From assembly GCA_036365455.1 (NCBI GenBank), contig JAWQUS010000030.1, positions 6,386,001-6,450,000 of the forward strand: a stretch of 64,000 nt of DNA. The letters are read 5' to 3'. Source of the DNA: Macrosoma leucophasiata. Taxonomy: Eukaryota > Arthropoda > Insecta > Lepidoptera > Hedylidae. Positions 20,377 through 30,964 of the stretch are shown in pieces; the stretch's first letter is position 1; every line of letters starts with the position of its first letter. The notes below the pieces were generated by a model. It searched no databases, was not told the DNA's origin, and saw only the letters and a program-made list of their open reading frames with translations. A program made the position numbers and the translations under genes.

Positions 20377-21199
20377 GTACCTCGTGAGGCCTTCCAACCT
20401 TACCATCAAAGACCAACACTACTGAAAGATTGACGAAATACGACAGGTTGTTCGTAAATATATCAGAATAATTACAAAATATGATCACATAGATTAAAAT
20501 AATTATAAGTAGGAATATAACGTTCATTATTATGTTTCTTGCTTTAATTTAACAATAACATTTTTTGTTAATGGATAACTGTGATATTTCATTACATTCA
20601 AATCACATTAAAGAAACTGAATTATTATTTTAAAAAGTAAAATAATTGATTATGTTATAGTATTTATGTACTATAGTTTCACGGTAGCTAGCAATTGGAT
20701 ATTGAAAAAAGAGCCGTTAATATTTCAATTGAATTTTCCAATCTCCTTGATTGTTACCAGGTTTATCACTTTCAAGCCCAGAATGATCAAACATTCTATT
20801 CTAATTATGTATTCTAATTTCAAGAGAATCAAACTTACAAAGTATATCTTTCCACGTGTTTTTCATTAATGAATAGATTATGAATGGTATCCTAACCTTT
20901 GGATTGGCATTAATATGAATTCTGAAATTAATTATTTACATTTCATCATCATATCATTAAGATATATATTTTCTGTTTCATATAATTTATCGATTAAAAT
21001 CTACATATTTTATTGTCATTGGATAAAATATTGTATTATTTGAATAAATAAATGAAACATTGAGGTAGGGCTTGTTAAAATTAATATAAAATCATGTTGT
21101 ACACTATTCCCTGAGTTAAATATCACGGTTACTGATTTTAGATGCTTATTCGGCGTGATCTTTAATGAGGTTAATATTGTTTACGTTGTAGTGAAAAGG
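20377..21199. other. AT-rich intergenic DNA, nothing recognised
   Basis: The longest frames are 67-68 codons with AT-rich composition. No repeat is recognised. Confidence 0.45.
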
Positions 21200-21690
21200 T
21201 AGGCATCTTATCGATTATTTAAAACAGTAATCCCTCAGCCCCGATCCTAGCACGACCCCCGTGGTCGGTATTCCGCTTACCACCAACCGATGTCTGCAGC
21301 GAAAGATGCTATGCTCCTAATCGCATATGTCTTATTGTTACGTTGCCTATATAATAACTACCCCGTAACGGACTTATCGTGAAGATACATACATAATTAT
21401 GTGTACCCCGCAACGCCCTAATGCCCTGAGAATGGACCCGCAGGATCTACCTTAAGCAGCTTTGTAAATTTATTTAGGCTAAGAGCCCTTTGCGTTCGCT
21501 AATTGCCCGGTGAAGTAGTCTAGTGCCATTTCGGAAATAATTACAAAACAGATACAATGCGCATGTACCAATGCACATGTACCTACTCGTACATGGTTAC
21601 GGAGGTCCAGGAAGACCAAGACTGGCCTATCTTGACCAAATAGATATACTATCGGAAGGCGGGGTAAAGACTCTTCGGAGTGGTCGTGCA
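21200..21690 (-). repeat. Compound repeat: unclassified element plus LINE C-terminal fragment
   Basis: The part 21200-21545 read in reverse (ctacttcaccgggcaat, then gctcttagcctaaataaatt) resembles 32110-32260 on the plus strand. At 21595-21690 the plus strand has ggttacggaggtccaggaag and accaagactggcctatcttg, the same C-terminal LINE motif (GGPGRPRL) as at 58070 and 63660. Neither portion is intact. Confidence 0.45.
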
Positions 21691-22528
21691 TGTATTAACA
21701 GGGTGATGTCAACCGGTATATTTCTCGTTTTACGCTATCTGTCTACTTAAAAACATTTACTGCTAAACAAAAGCCTCCTCCAAAGTTGACCACAACGATC
21801 GGTCCTGAGCCACCCTCATCGAGCGATTAACTGAAAAAAAAAGTATGGGTACCTACCTACGCGGCAAAGCTTAAGACGAAATTATATTGAGTGGCAAACG
21901 TCCATTAATATGATAGGTATTTACTGCTGAATAAAGTTCTAAATAAAATATAAGGCACAAAACAAAAACACCAAATGTTACTTCTTGGTAAATACGTCGA
22001 GTTATGTAAAAAGGTATAGAAAAAAAATGTTATTGGCATTGGGCTATTCATGATTTTCAATGAATCCTGTTTAAGCACTAAAGATTAATATATTCCTAAT
22101 TTGTTTTGAAGGATATTCGTATTAAATAGTTGTGAGATAAAACACATTTGAATTTTTAAAACCTAAAGCGTTTCAAAAACACAGATAAAACCAATCACGG
22201 ATAAAAAGAAAGATATGAATAAGATTGAGAATTTTATTGTTTATTTTCGATAATAGCGGAAACCGAGCCGGTATTGAAATACCAAAGACATAATTAAATG
22301 TTTTATATATTTAAAAACATCTATAAAAGTTTGAACGAACATGTATGTTATTTAATTTACATAAACCACATAAGCTTAGAAAGTAATTTATTCATGAACA
22401 TTTTTAATTATCGTGTATCAACAAAGATTAGTTTTCTAAGATTTAAGTTTTCGTAACTATTGGTAAAGTTCGTCGGAGTTCGAGAGGGTAGAGGCCGCTT
22501 CATTAACTAGTCTCTTTTTTTTTTCTCT
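21691..22528. other. AT-rich intergenic DNA, nothing recognised
   Basis: No open frame above 60 codons and no repeat recognised, except a gttcgtcggagttcgagagg stretch just before the SINE-B. Confidence 0.4.
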
Positions 22529-22760
22529 GTGCCGCCAAATGGTATCGTTCAGCAGTATCGTAGGTATATCGGTTAGGTAGTAATGTATAATTCCTATCTA
22601 TCTCGAGAGACATAGAGGCAAAACAGCTTAGACCTCAGGGATAGCAACACATCTACATATTAACCTCCGATTTTTACGTAGATGTCTATAGACGTCTATA
22701 GGTTGCAGTATTTACTTACCATCTATGTTATTGTATCCTTGTTGCCAACATCATAATATC
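22529..22760 (+). repeat. SINE-B, diverged, head missing
   Basis: tgccgccaaatggtatcgtt, tcgagagacatagaggcaaa, gcaacacatctacat and gtctataggttgcagtattt follow the SINE-B order. Confidence 0.6.
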
Positions 22761-23059
22761 ATAAAGAAGTGTGACAATAATCATCTCACGTACACTACGG
22801 CTCACGAGGGTATCGATCGTATTTACGCAAAGCAAAAGGTTAATATACCTATTTCCTAACTGTTACTCGAAATAAAATAGTGTGTGTGTGTACACTGTTT
22901 CATTTGAATAATGGGTAAAACTCTTCATAGTTAAATTGCTATAAAAATCTGCTAGTCGACGTTTTTCAAAACTTGTGAGTGAATTTTGTTGTAACTGGAT
23001 GTTCGTCGGTAATACGAGTCACGTTTGCGTTTGTGTCAAAAGGTTGGCAAACCTTATAC

Positions 23060-23420
23060 CTCTGACCGAAAGTGGTTCATATAGTAGCGTCACCTACGAA
23101 CATTTGCAATACCAGAGGAATTGCCAATGCGTTACCAATCCTGAAGGACTCTTTTGACATCCGTTTTGAAGAAGCCCATTAAGTAGCGCCGAGGTGAGAC
23201 GGTGACATCTTAAAAGAAACTTCGTTCCACAGGTCTTGCCCAGAACGTAGAGTTCTGGCATTCATAAACCGGGTTGTTGGTCACTTCCACGTATCTAGTG
23301 TGCTGATGGAATCCCTCTCTTAGAACATAGACAGATGTTCTAGCAACTAGTTTCTTATATCACACTACCGATCTAAGAGAGGGATTCCATCACCAGATTA
23401 GACACGTGGAAGTGCTAGTA
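23060..23420 (-). pseudogene. Non-LTR retrotransposon 3' end with an inverted duplication
   Basis: gtcacctacgaacatttgca, atgcgttaccaatcctgaag and actcttttgacatccgtttt are the family seen at 10336-10735, here extending further 5'. The 43 bases at 23282-23324 reappear in reverse complement at 23372-23414 with a few mismatches and 47 bp between, so the 5' end is an inverted copy of itself. No intact frame survives. Confidence 0.65.
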
Positions 23421-23474
23421 ACTAGAATATAGCCTATCCGTAAGTCTTTGGTCATCAACGTGATTGAATAACTA

Positions 23475-23622
23475 AGCCTGGGTTGCACTAAGATACTTGT
23501 TAAAGTTATTGTAACATTTCACATCCCTCTCTTACTTTAACAGATTTCTTTAAGTTAGAAATGGATATGAAATGTTCCAGTTAATTTAACTTTAACAAAT
23601 ATCTTGGTGCAACCCAGGCTTA
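23475..23622. mobile_element. MITE-2 copy 2
   Basis: agcctgggttgcactaagat at the left and atcttggtgcaacccaggct at the right form an inverted repeat of about 20 bp, flanked by TA. Interior with gtaacatttcacatccctct as in copies 1 and 3. Confidence 0.85.
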
Positions 23623-23678
23623 GTGATTGACTTACTGACAGACCACGCACAACTGAAACGCATATTCTTCCATAAATA

Positions 23679-23945
23679 CGAGGGCCACACTATTTAAAAG
23701 TTCTTAGAAAACTGAGCAAACTAGCAATTTATTCGTTTTATTATATCTTTTCAAAATAGTGTCCATTCACATCAATACATTCGGTGGAATCACCGAGAAA
23801 AGCACTTTGCCCACTCGTCCTGAGGGGTCTCTTCGACGGCATTTTGAAATGCAGCCACTGCTTCCTGGGCGCCCATAAAACGTTTTCCACGAAGTTTTTC
23901 AGGTGGAATATATAAAAATCGCAAGGTGCGAGGTGCGAAATTAAT
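23679..23945 (-). pseudogene. Mariner-family relic, C-terminal transposase fragment
   Basis: On the minus strand the frames give LAPCDFYIF, then LRGKRFMGAQEAVAAFQNAV and ECIDVNGHYFEKI in three different phases. This is the typical end of mariner transposase from the third catalytic aspartate region to the C-terminus. The element ends at 23679 (cgagggccacactatttaaa inward) next to a TA. Its 5' part is missing. The sequence is clearly unlike the three mariner copies at 42-50 kb, so it is a different lineage and older, with at least two frameshifts. Confidence 0.7.
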
Positions 23946-25017
23946 GAAATACATATTCAATAATTTTAGCATAGAGTTCCATTTTCAAAATGTAAAACAT
24001 TTTTCTAACTATACTGTTTACAAGTGGCCAGTTATAAAAACTTTCAGTGTCACCCTCGTACAACACAATATTAATACGAGTTCTAAATTACTCCGATTTA
24101 GACCTTCAATCATCACATAACTTTGACCTACTTGTGTTATAGATGTGGGACTCGAATTTAAATAGGTTTGTCATATGCAAAACCAATTTGTTTACGAGTT
24201 CAACATTATATTAGGACATAAACGGTAATTATAAAACATGAAATTGATTAAATTACTCCCACGTTACCAGTATATTGAATAATTAAAATGGCGATTGAAT
24301 AGAAAAAAAAATTAAATGTCGTCTATCTTCATCTGTGTTAACTTAATTTTCATAATCAAAACATTTGAGTAACATTAAAATATCATTAGGACGTGCCAAA
24401 ATATCTGTAAGAACTAAATTAATTAAATGAATGAATGAATATTGCATATTATTCGGGAAACAAAATTATCGATATAATATGTTGAAATTTTTGAACAAAG
24501 GTCATATTGAATGTGACCATTTTTAGGTCACTCAAAATGGGACTTTCCCAAAATTTACCTTCAAGGATCCAGCGGGAGAAGAGGCTTTTTAACGAACATC
24601 CAACTATAACGCCCTTTAAGTATATTAGCGATCACAATCGATTGCTTTTGAGATTAATGTAATTTATTCAAAAAATATTAAAATTTCGGATTGACGTTTA
24701 CAACTAAACTATCGTACCCGACTGAAGGACAACTTCAGGAAATTATATTTTATAATTTTGAAGTTGTCCCTTATTCGAGTACGACAGTTTTTTATACATT
24801 ATTGCTGAGATATTCGCTCCCCAAAAGTTTTCCTGGGACACCGGGACGGGCCTCATGAAAACGGGAATGTCCCGTTCCAAACTGGACGTATGGTCATGTT
24901 ATTCAAAACATAATTTTGTCTATCATTAACGACATTTAAAAAAAATATTCTTAAAGGAATGAATGGATGATACGTTGGAATTTTTAAATTTCTGTCAGAC
25001 GTAAGTCTGACAGAAAT
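23946..25017. other. AT-rich intergenic DNA with one palindrome
   Basis: At 24708-24790 an interrupted inverted repeat pairs aactatcgtacccgac and ggacaacttca with tgaagttgtcc and gtacgacagtt. Otherwise no gene or recognised repeat. Confidence 0.45.
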
Positions 25018-25268
25018 TTACTGGTGATAGAGTGCCAATATAGGGGCTCGAGGGCACAGGCACCACCGCATTACCTATATATCTGCCGCCAAATGTGTTC
25101 AGCCCTATCGTGTTCCAGTTGGTAATATATGACTCCGTAATAACTATCACAGACACATAAAACCTAAGGTCTCCATCTGCATTTGACATCTAGTTTTTGT
25201 TTATATGTTTATAGGCTGAAGTCATCACTTAACATGCATGCTTGTTTGCCACCTTCGTAACATATAAA
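25018..25268 (+). repeat. SINE-B, diverged full length
   Basis: From ttactggtgatagagtgcca through caccaccgcattacctatat, gtgttcagccctatcgtgtt and gtttataggctgaagtcatc to tgcttgtttgccaccttcgt and acataaaag. Confidence 0.75.
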
Positions 25269-25590
25269 AGACAAGTTTTATAAATCAGTGGAACAGTATA
25301 CACTGCGAAGACATCTTGCTGGGGTTCTCAGAACATCTTTATCAAAACCAAATGATTGCTAAGTCGTCGTTTGCCGTTCATCATTGATACAAAAGGCGAC
25401 CGGCATCGTGGGAAGAGACATTAAGTTACAAGACATTCCTTTTGAATATTTCATGAGATAACATTTAAAAAAAATTATCGTCCATTGTGATTCGTCAATG
25501 TTGAATTATTAGAACGGTTGTTTTTCAGGCGTATCTTGAAAAGTCAGGCCTGAAATATCGACTAAGAATTGTAACAGTAAGTTTTTAAAT

Positions 25591-25975
25591 GGAGTTTTGG
25601 CGGGAAGCTTGAAAGATGCGTGTGGTGCTCTTATTTTATTTCATTTTCTTGGTGTATTTTTGAGTTATATTACATAAAGTTGGTGGCATTTTGTTTGATA
25701 TAGGCTTATTACAGTACTCGTGTATAGTGAAATAGAATAACAGTGCGAAAACTGCGAAAACACGTTGTTTCGGGTTGCCTCCAAAACTTCATTGTAAATG
25801 TTCTGGTAAAGTAGCCATCACTTTACTCGAATTATTGACTGTGACTCTGACTGACGGACTGATAAATTGACTGACTGACTCTGACTTTAACGTTGCATAC
25901 GAATACGAAATATTGTTTTACTTGACACTGGCAATATGCATAAAAAGCGATGACATAAATTAAAAAAAAAAAAAG
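25591..25975 (+). mobile_element. Polyadenylated ~385-bp repeat, copy 1
   Basis: The unit starts gagttttggcgggaagcttg, contains gtgtggtgctcttattttat, caaaacttcattgtaaatgt and tacttgacactggcaatatg, and ends in a run of about 13 A. The same unit lies on the minus strand at 34621-35030 with the same start and an A-tail. There is no ORF. A shared 5' boundary with a polyA tail means an RNA copy was reverse-transcribed from a fixed start, as for a SINE or a retrocopied non-coding RNA. Confidence 0.7.
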
Positions 25976-26925
25976 TTTACAATAAATTGGTATATAAAAG
26001 GGAAAAAAGTAAGTACTTTTACTTTAAGAAAATTTTTAATATTATTAAAGGGAGGATCATAAATAAAATTGGGAAACTAATATGCAATTTACTTTGATCA
26101 AGATCCAGACACATAAATACGAGTATATCTGCATCGTATCTTGTCAATGCAAATGTGTTAACACTCCTATGATTTTCAATGTTTTATGAAAACATCAATT
26201 AAAAAATGATCATCACTGTTGTCTATCTGCTAGATTATCTTCCGATTTTTTGACTAAAAAAGCTGATAAAGAAACTAAAGTATTTTAATGTAACAAAATG
26301 AATCACCTAATTTATGAAAAACTTTGTATTTCCCACTACTTCGTCAGCATGGTATTTGATTTTATGCGAAAAGAAGCCTATGTCCTTTAATGGGGTTCAA
26401 ATTACTTTCATGTTTTTCATTACAATTGACTCAGAGATTTGATTGTGAAAGCGTAGCAAGCAGACACAGTTTCTTCAACGTTTTTATCATTACCAGTATG
26501 GAAGTTTTACCTATACTTTTTGTATCATACTTGATAAAAATAAGAATACCTCAAGAATAGATCAAGTGTTTAATAGATGTGTTATAATAACGCAGTGAGG
26601 ACCTTAGTGTAGCATTATTGCTTAATCAGTATGTCAATTTGCTCTGAAATATGTACTACTACTGTCTAGGTAAAAATGTACTACAAATGTTAACATAAAA
26701 AAAAAATATTCTATTCTTTCAGTCATCAGGTTTATCAGAATAATATTTTAAGAAAAATCTTTGATAGTTTTCCAAATTGCTAAGTAGGTGGCTGATAGGT
26801 CCTGAATTTTTAATGTTATTTGAAGATTGATATTTAGGGATATTAAAGAAAAAAAAGTGCTATGTTTACGAACAACACATTGTTTATTATAGTTATAATT
26901 GAGCGCTTTAAATCTAAAAGCTAAT
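25976..26925. other. Downstream flank of the E(spl)-like gene, no gene seen
   Basis: AT-rich DNA with no open frame above 60 codons and no repeat recognised. The E(spl)-like transcript may reach into its right edge, depending on which poly(A) signal is used. Confidence 0.45.
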
Positions 26926-27054
26926 GTATTTAATTAAATACCTAACAAACTCGTATTCGAGATAAGGCTACAATAGGTATCACAGAGTTAACTTAGGTGC
27001 TACGCTACGCTATGGTACTTTATAAGTTTAACAATAAATGCATAATACCGACGT

Positions 27055-27061
27055 GGAAGAC
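27055..27061 (-). promoter_or_regulatory. Candidate GY-box in the 3' UTR/downstream flank
   Basis: The minus strand reads GTCTTCC, the GY-box found in 3' UTRs of Drosophila E(spl) and Bearded genes and matched by the miR-7 seed. It lies 233 bases past the stop and beyond the first AATAAA at 27121-27126, so it is transcribed only if a later poly(A) site is used. A 7-mer can occur by chance. Confidence 0.4.
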
Positions 27062-27120
27062 GTTGAAGTCAGGAATACAAAAATAACAGATTGACTCATA
27101 AAAAAAAACAAAAACGTTAT

Positions 27121-27126
27121 TTTATT
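27121..27126 (-). terminator. Candidate poly(A) signal of the E(spl)-like gene
   Basis: The minus strand has AATAAA about 168 bases after the stop codon. A further AATAAA (plus-strand tttatt near 26882) and an ATTAAA near 26930 could serve a longer transcript. Confidence 0.5.
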
Positions 27127-27225
27127 AACTTAAAAACGAAACTTCAACAAGCAAAGCGAGCTCATGCATCGTTTACAACACACATCGGTTCTAGGAACGT
27201 TAACGGTATCAACAACAAAACGTTT

Positions 27226-27231
27226 ATCACA
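27226..27231 (-). promoter_or_regulatory. Candidate K-box in the 3' UTR
   Basis: The minus strand has TGTGAT in the context gTGTGATa, the K-box consensus of Notch-target 3' UTRs (target of the miR-2/miR-11 seed family). It lies 63 bases after the stop and before the first poly(A) signal, so it should be in every transcript. Confidence 0.5.
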
Positions 27232-27293
27232 CTTGCAGTCACAATCCTGGATGGAGGGCATGCGAGATCACGGGTGGTGGCGGTGGTCAGCGG

Positions 27294-28049
27294 TCACCAC
27301 GGCCGCCACATCGACTGGGCGGAGTCTGTCTCGGAGGCGGGGCTGTGCGGCGGAGAAGGCGGCGCGTACGCTCGCTTTGCACCAATCACCTCACTCTCCA
27401 CCGACTTCTCTCCAGGTCTTTTCACTCCTCGGTCTACTATGTGTGTCCTATGAAGCACATGCTGGGGTTGAGGGGCCGGTGCGGGCACTGGAGCTATCGG
27501 CTGCAGAGGGGTCGGCCTCGCCACCCCGTTAGGCCCGATTGGCTGCGGCTGTACCACTTGGGGACTCTCCAATCTTCGAATGCAGTTGGTCAGGTGTTGC
27601 AGCAACCGAGCACCAGCCTGAGGGTCGACCGGACCTTGACGCTGCATCGCGTTTGCCGCTAGAGTGGCGTTCGCGATGAACTGTGACACTTCCGACGCGC
27701 ACTGAGTAAACCCGGCGCGGAATCGTTCCGCATACGACATTTCAGGTTTCAACACTAACTGGCCGCGGCGTTTCAGGCTGTGTAGGTGGCGAACAGTGAG
27801 TTCCAGGATGTCGGCTTTCTCCAGCTTTGAAACGTTTTCCCCTTCAGCTTGAAGTGCGGTGACCATCAGATCCTTGAGTTCGTCGAGGCAGCGGTTGATG
27901 CGGGCCCGACGTTTTCTTTCGAGCATGGGCTTCATAACTTTCCGATACTGGTAGGTGCGAGAGACGGGTTCCTCTTCGGGATGTGGGTGCGTGCTGGGCG
28001 TGTGGAAGGCCCCGTGCGGCGGGGACATATTTCTCGCGGGTAAGATCAT
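27294..28049 (-). CDS. E(spl): Enhancer-of-split/HES-family bHLH-Orange transcriptional repressor
   Basis: This 251-residue nuclear repressor is of the Hairy/E(spl) class, direct Notch targets that block neural and other fates by binding E- or N-box DNA and recruiting Groucho. The bHLH spans about residues 34-95: the basic region [13 protein letters not shown] has the class-defining proline (P41), and helix 2 includes [10 protein letters not shown]. The Orange domain covers about 105-160 ([20 protein letters not shown]). A Pro/Gln-rich linker follows, then [11 protein letters not shown] and C-terminal WRPW (248-251), the Groucho tetrapeptide. The length is usual for the family and the gene is intronless, as E(spl) bHLH genes are. 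The first ATG gives seven extra residues over a second (M8); the TATA-like box 56 bases upstream favours M1. The bHLH most resembles Drosophila mbeta and mgamma; which paralogue it is cannot be settled by reading. It has no neighbouring bHLH gene in the window. Confidence 0.96.
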   Translation of the reverse strand: MILPARNMSPPHGAFHTPSTHPHPEEEPVSRTYQYRKVMKPMLERKRRARINRCLDELKDLMVTALQAEGENVSKLEKADILELTVRHLHSLKRRGQLVLKPEMSYAERFRAGFTQCASEVSQFIANATLAANAMQRQGPVDPQAGARLLQHLTNCIRRLESPQVVQPQPIGPNGVARPTPLQPIAPVPAPAPQPQHVLHRTHIVDRGVKRPGEKSVESEVIGAKRAYAPPSPPHSPASETDSAQSMWRPW

Positions 28050-28104
28050 TTGTGTTGCGCTCGCGGCGGTCTGTGAGCGAATGGCGCGCGCGCCGCTACC
28101 GCGT

Positions 28105-28114
28105 CCTATTTATG
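28105..28114 (-). promoter_or_regulatory. TATA-like core promoter of the E(spl)-like gene
   Basis: The minus strand reads CATAAATAGG. A start site about 30 bases downstream (near 28078, where TCACAG occurs) would leave a 5' UTR of about 30 bases before the first ATG. The surrounding 28060-28140 is strongly GC-rich compared with the window. Confidence 0.6.
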
Positions 28115-28871
28115 CGCCCTACACAGATTGTGGCAAAACGCCCGTGATAAAAATAGGGGTGGTACTGCGTGAGATTATTTTATTTTATAGCATGACGTAC
28201 GATGTTTTCAAAAGCTAAGTTTTAATGTGATACATTTTTAATGAGAAATATATCTTAATGTTTCATTAATTTTATATAAGTAGTGTATTCTGTCTTAATG
28301 AAATTGATTAAATATATAAATATCTAATACTTAAGTAGTTGACGTTATAATTTAAATGTTATCTTTTTTTAAAATCTCATAATAATAAGTAGGTGTCTCA
28401 TTTTTATTTTCATAATTATTATAATACCGGCAATGTGCCTACTTAATTAAGAATAGTATCTAAGTAGTGTCTCAATAGTGAAATTGTTTTATGTTTTAAA
28501 ATCTATAAAATGTTCTCAGGTTATCACGAACATCATACCTACGTTAAATGAAAACGATTTTTACTGACATTATAGGGTCCTCACGTACCGACCTTTAGGT
28601 ATCAAATTTAAATTACTTAAAAAATCAATCCGAGGTTTCGGTAGTTTTTTAACTCAATTTAAGTATAAGTAAATTAGGAAAATATGAACCTGTAGCTTCG
28701 CGTTTTGCAAAGTTTTTATATCAATATTAAATATAAATTTCTCATTATAAAAACCTAGTTAGTTTTAAGCAATAGGTACTTAGGTACTAAGATTTATGTT
28801 ATTTCTTCCGCAAATTTTATAAAATAAAAATGGACATATTGCACAATCTTAATGTCTCATAACGTTCAGAC
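28115..28871. other. Upstream flank of the E(spl)-like gene
   Basis: AT-rich DNA without recognised repeats or open frames. No Su(H)-type site (YGTGRGAA) was seen here. Confidence 0.4.
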
Positions 28872-28935
28872 CAGCTGTTGAAGATCATCAAGGGGAGTCA
28901 GCTGATCGCACCTGGCCAGCACGCGTTCCCACGCG
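28872..28935. promoter_or_regulatory. Candidate Notch/proneural enhancer: E-boxes, Su(H) site, CACGCG sites
   Basis: Within 64 bp lie CAGCTG at 28872 and 28899, CACCTG at 28909, TTCCCACG (a Su(H) site on the minus strand, CGTGGGAA) at 28926, and CACGCG at 28920 and 28930. CAGCTG/CACCTG are proneural-type E-boxes; CACGCG is the class C site bound by Hairy/E(spl) repressors. It lies about 0.8 kb upstream of the start codon. The grouping fits an autoregulated E(spl) enhancer; this is inferred from motifs only. Confidence 0.5.
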
Positions 28936-30432
28936 CACCCTCCACCAAACCAGACAACAAGCACCCTCAGACTCGAATGCACCCTCTGCTGAGACTCGAA
29001 CCTCGAATAATATACGACGTGATGGAAGACGCGACGCCTATTCTCAGAACTCGTGGCTATTTAAATCACTATTGTTAAAAAAATATCAAGGGAACTGAAA
29101 TTACACTTATTACTATTATATGATGTGAATGGGACAAAGATAGCAGAGACGCTGTATTTCGTGACTTCTAAAAACAGTATTTGTGTGGAAAAATCGGGGT
29201 GACCAGATAAATAATTATTGTAAACGTATAATTATGTCCAAAATTTTAATTCAATCTTCTCGTAAAACATTTTTTTACTACTGTCGATGCTTTGATTTAC
29301 TAATATAATAATAATATAATTTCAAAAATGAAATTATAATTCACTTTACCCAAAATCTATCTTAGTACGAATTTTTAGTATGTCCTTCACAGTATATGAT
29401 TGATAAAAACAAACAGGTTTTTTTGTAGAAAACCAACGAGTGACAACCCTATATGCGCGGGCGCAGGTCTGCGCATGTTATCGCCTCCGTCGCTCGCACA
29501 GACAAACCGACAGATAGAAATTGCATCGAGTTTTTACTACTTAGGTCTCATAAAATTATTAGTGCCTTAGAAAACTGCAGTGATTGCTTTGCAGAAATTT
29601 GTGACATGAAAGTTATGGCATAAGCGTGTTGCCCAGTTCGCTAACTTTTTCGTTTTACGTATGTGACTTTGGTGTTATCTTATCTGTTATGGGTTGTGTA
29701 CTGTATTTCCACACTTTCTATGTTACAAGTTTTAAGTTATCTGTTATTTGACCGCTAACTTTAATATACAAAAACGTCAATAAAACAAATTTAAATCTGT
29801 TGGTATCTGCCGAGTGAATAATTTAATAGGTAAACACGAAAGAAGTAGATACCTGTTTACCATATTATTATCTGCCTTTTCGTATCTCTCGGAGTAAATA
29901 GGTACAAGCGCGAAATTATGTTATTTGTATTAAACTAAATTGGTCATGCGATAGTGAAAAATTAATGATTGACACCCACCTATTTATTCAACTCGCATTT
30001 GAAAATTAATTAAATAAAACGTATGACCCTGCAATGTAATGTTAACCAATCAATCGCCGTGTATGTACACTAATCTGTCTTATTTCGTTAAGATAAAGCA
30101 ACATCTATCCCAATTAGCCGGTTAAGACTAACTTTCGGTATCTTGCAAAGGTGTGAGTTGTTCCCAACACCGCTAGTCGACGCGGCACCGACCCATTGTG
30201 CGGTCGAAACAGCCGTGACGCTACTTACTCCAATTCTGTCTTATGCCACTAGACTGCAAAACGTCTTAAGTATCAACCGGGCCTTCGTAATGGGTGAAAT
30301 CTACCGCCGCGCGCGAGTCATTCGACGCTTACGACTTTTCGGTAGCGTAACTTAAAAAGTCTCCGTGGTAAAAAGGCGCAAGTGACGGCGTCCTCATTCG
30401 TCGATATGCCGTTCTTCGCCGCGCTTCGACGC
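28936..30432. other. Repeat-poor upstream region, GC-rich toward its right end
   Basis: No gene is recognised; a 70-codon frame at 30143-30355 lacks motifs. From about 30150 CpG becomes frequent (ccgccgcgcgcgagtcattc, ttcgccgcgcttcgacgccg), unlike the rest of the intergenic DNA. Together with the lack of SINEs from 25.3 to 30.9 kb apart from one retroinsert, this suggests functional constraint. Confidence 0.4.
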
Positions 30433-30465
30433 CGTGGGAAAGCCCGTGCCGCGCGCGTTCCCACA
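30433..30465. promoter_or_regulatory. Su(H) paired site (SPS): CGTGGGAA-N17-TTCCCACA
   Basis: A Su(H) site CGTGGGAA at 30433-30440 faces a second one (TTCCCACA, that is TGTGGGAA reversed) at 30458-30465 with exactly 17 bases between. This head-to-head arrangement and spacing is that of the SPS in Drosophila E(spl) promoters such as m8, on which Notch intracellular-domain complexes dimerise. It is about 2.4 kb upstream of the E(spl)-like start codon; no other gene is visible beside it. Confidence 0.65.
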
Positions 30466-30964
30466 CACTCGGCCGGCACAAGCCAAGCGATAAATTATCA
30501 TAATTCCATTGTGAGTGAGACGGTACTAAGAAGTTTTATACTTCATCAATCGCCGCGTTGAATATATTAGCGCGTGGTCGACGCTTTGTTGGTTTGATGA
30601 CGTAAGGACGCGGGTGACCCATCGGGTTGTTTTTTACTTTTGCAACTAGGTAGGTACCTACTTACTGTACTTAAATTCTTTTTAGTGTAGGTACGCAACC
30701 TTCATTTCTCGCTAGGCGTAAAGTTTACGGGGCGTGTCTACTTTATGTACAGCCTGGACAGCAAGCTGTTTACACTAACGAAACTTTCTTATACCAAATC
30801 GATCATAAATTTGAATTAGGCATAATAATTCTTATCAAGCTTACACAATCAATCAATCTTTCACTGTTTTTTATTAATATCCAATTAAAAAAAAATAGAA
30901 TATCTACTCACGCTTAAACACATCACAACAACATTCTTTACTGAAGGAGTAGGTAGGTACCAGT
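30466..30964. other. Flank of the paired site, no gene seen
   Basis: GC-rich to about 30640 (ggccggcacaagccaagcg, gcgcgtggtcgacgctttg), then AT-rich. No coding frame of 60 codons or more starts here, but a shorter Notch-target peptide gene would not be excluded. Confidence 0.35.

Noticed and set aside
27091..28218. Several plus-strand open frames of 64-122 codons opposite the E(spl)-like gene
   Set aside because: They lie antisense to a clear bHLH-Orange coding sequence and owe their openness to its GC-rich codons; no domain is recognisable.
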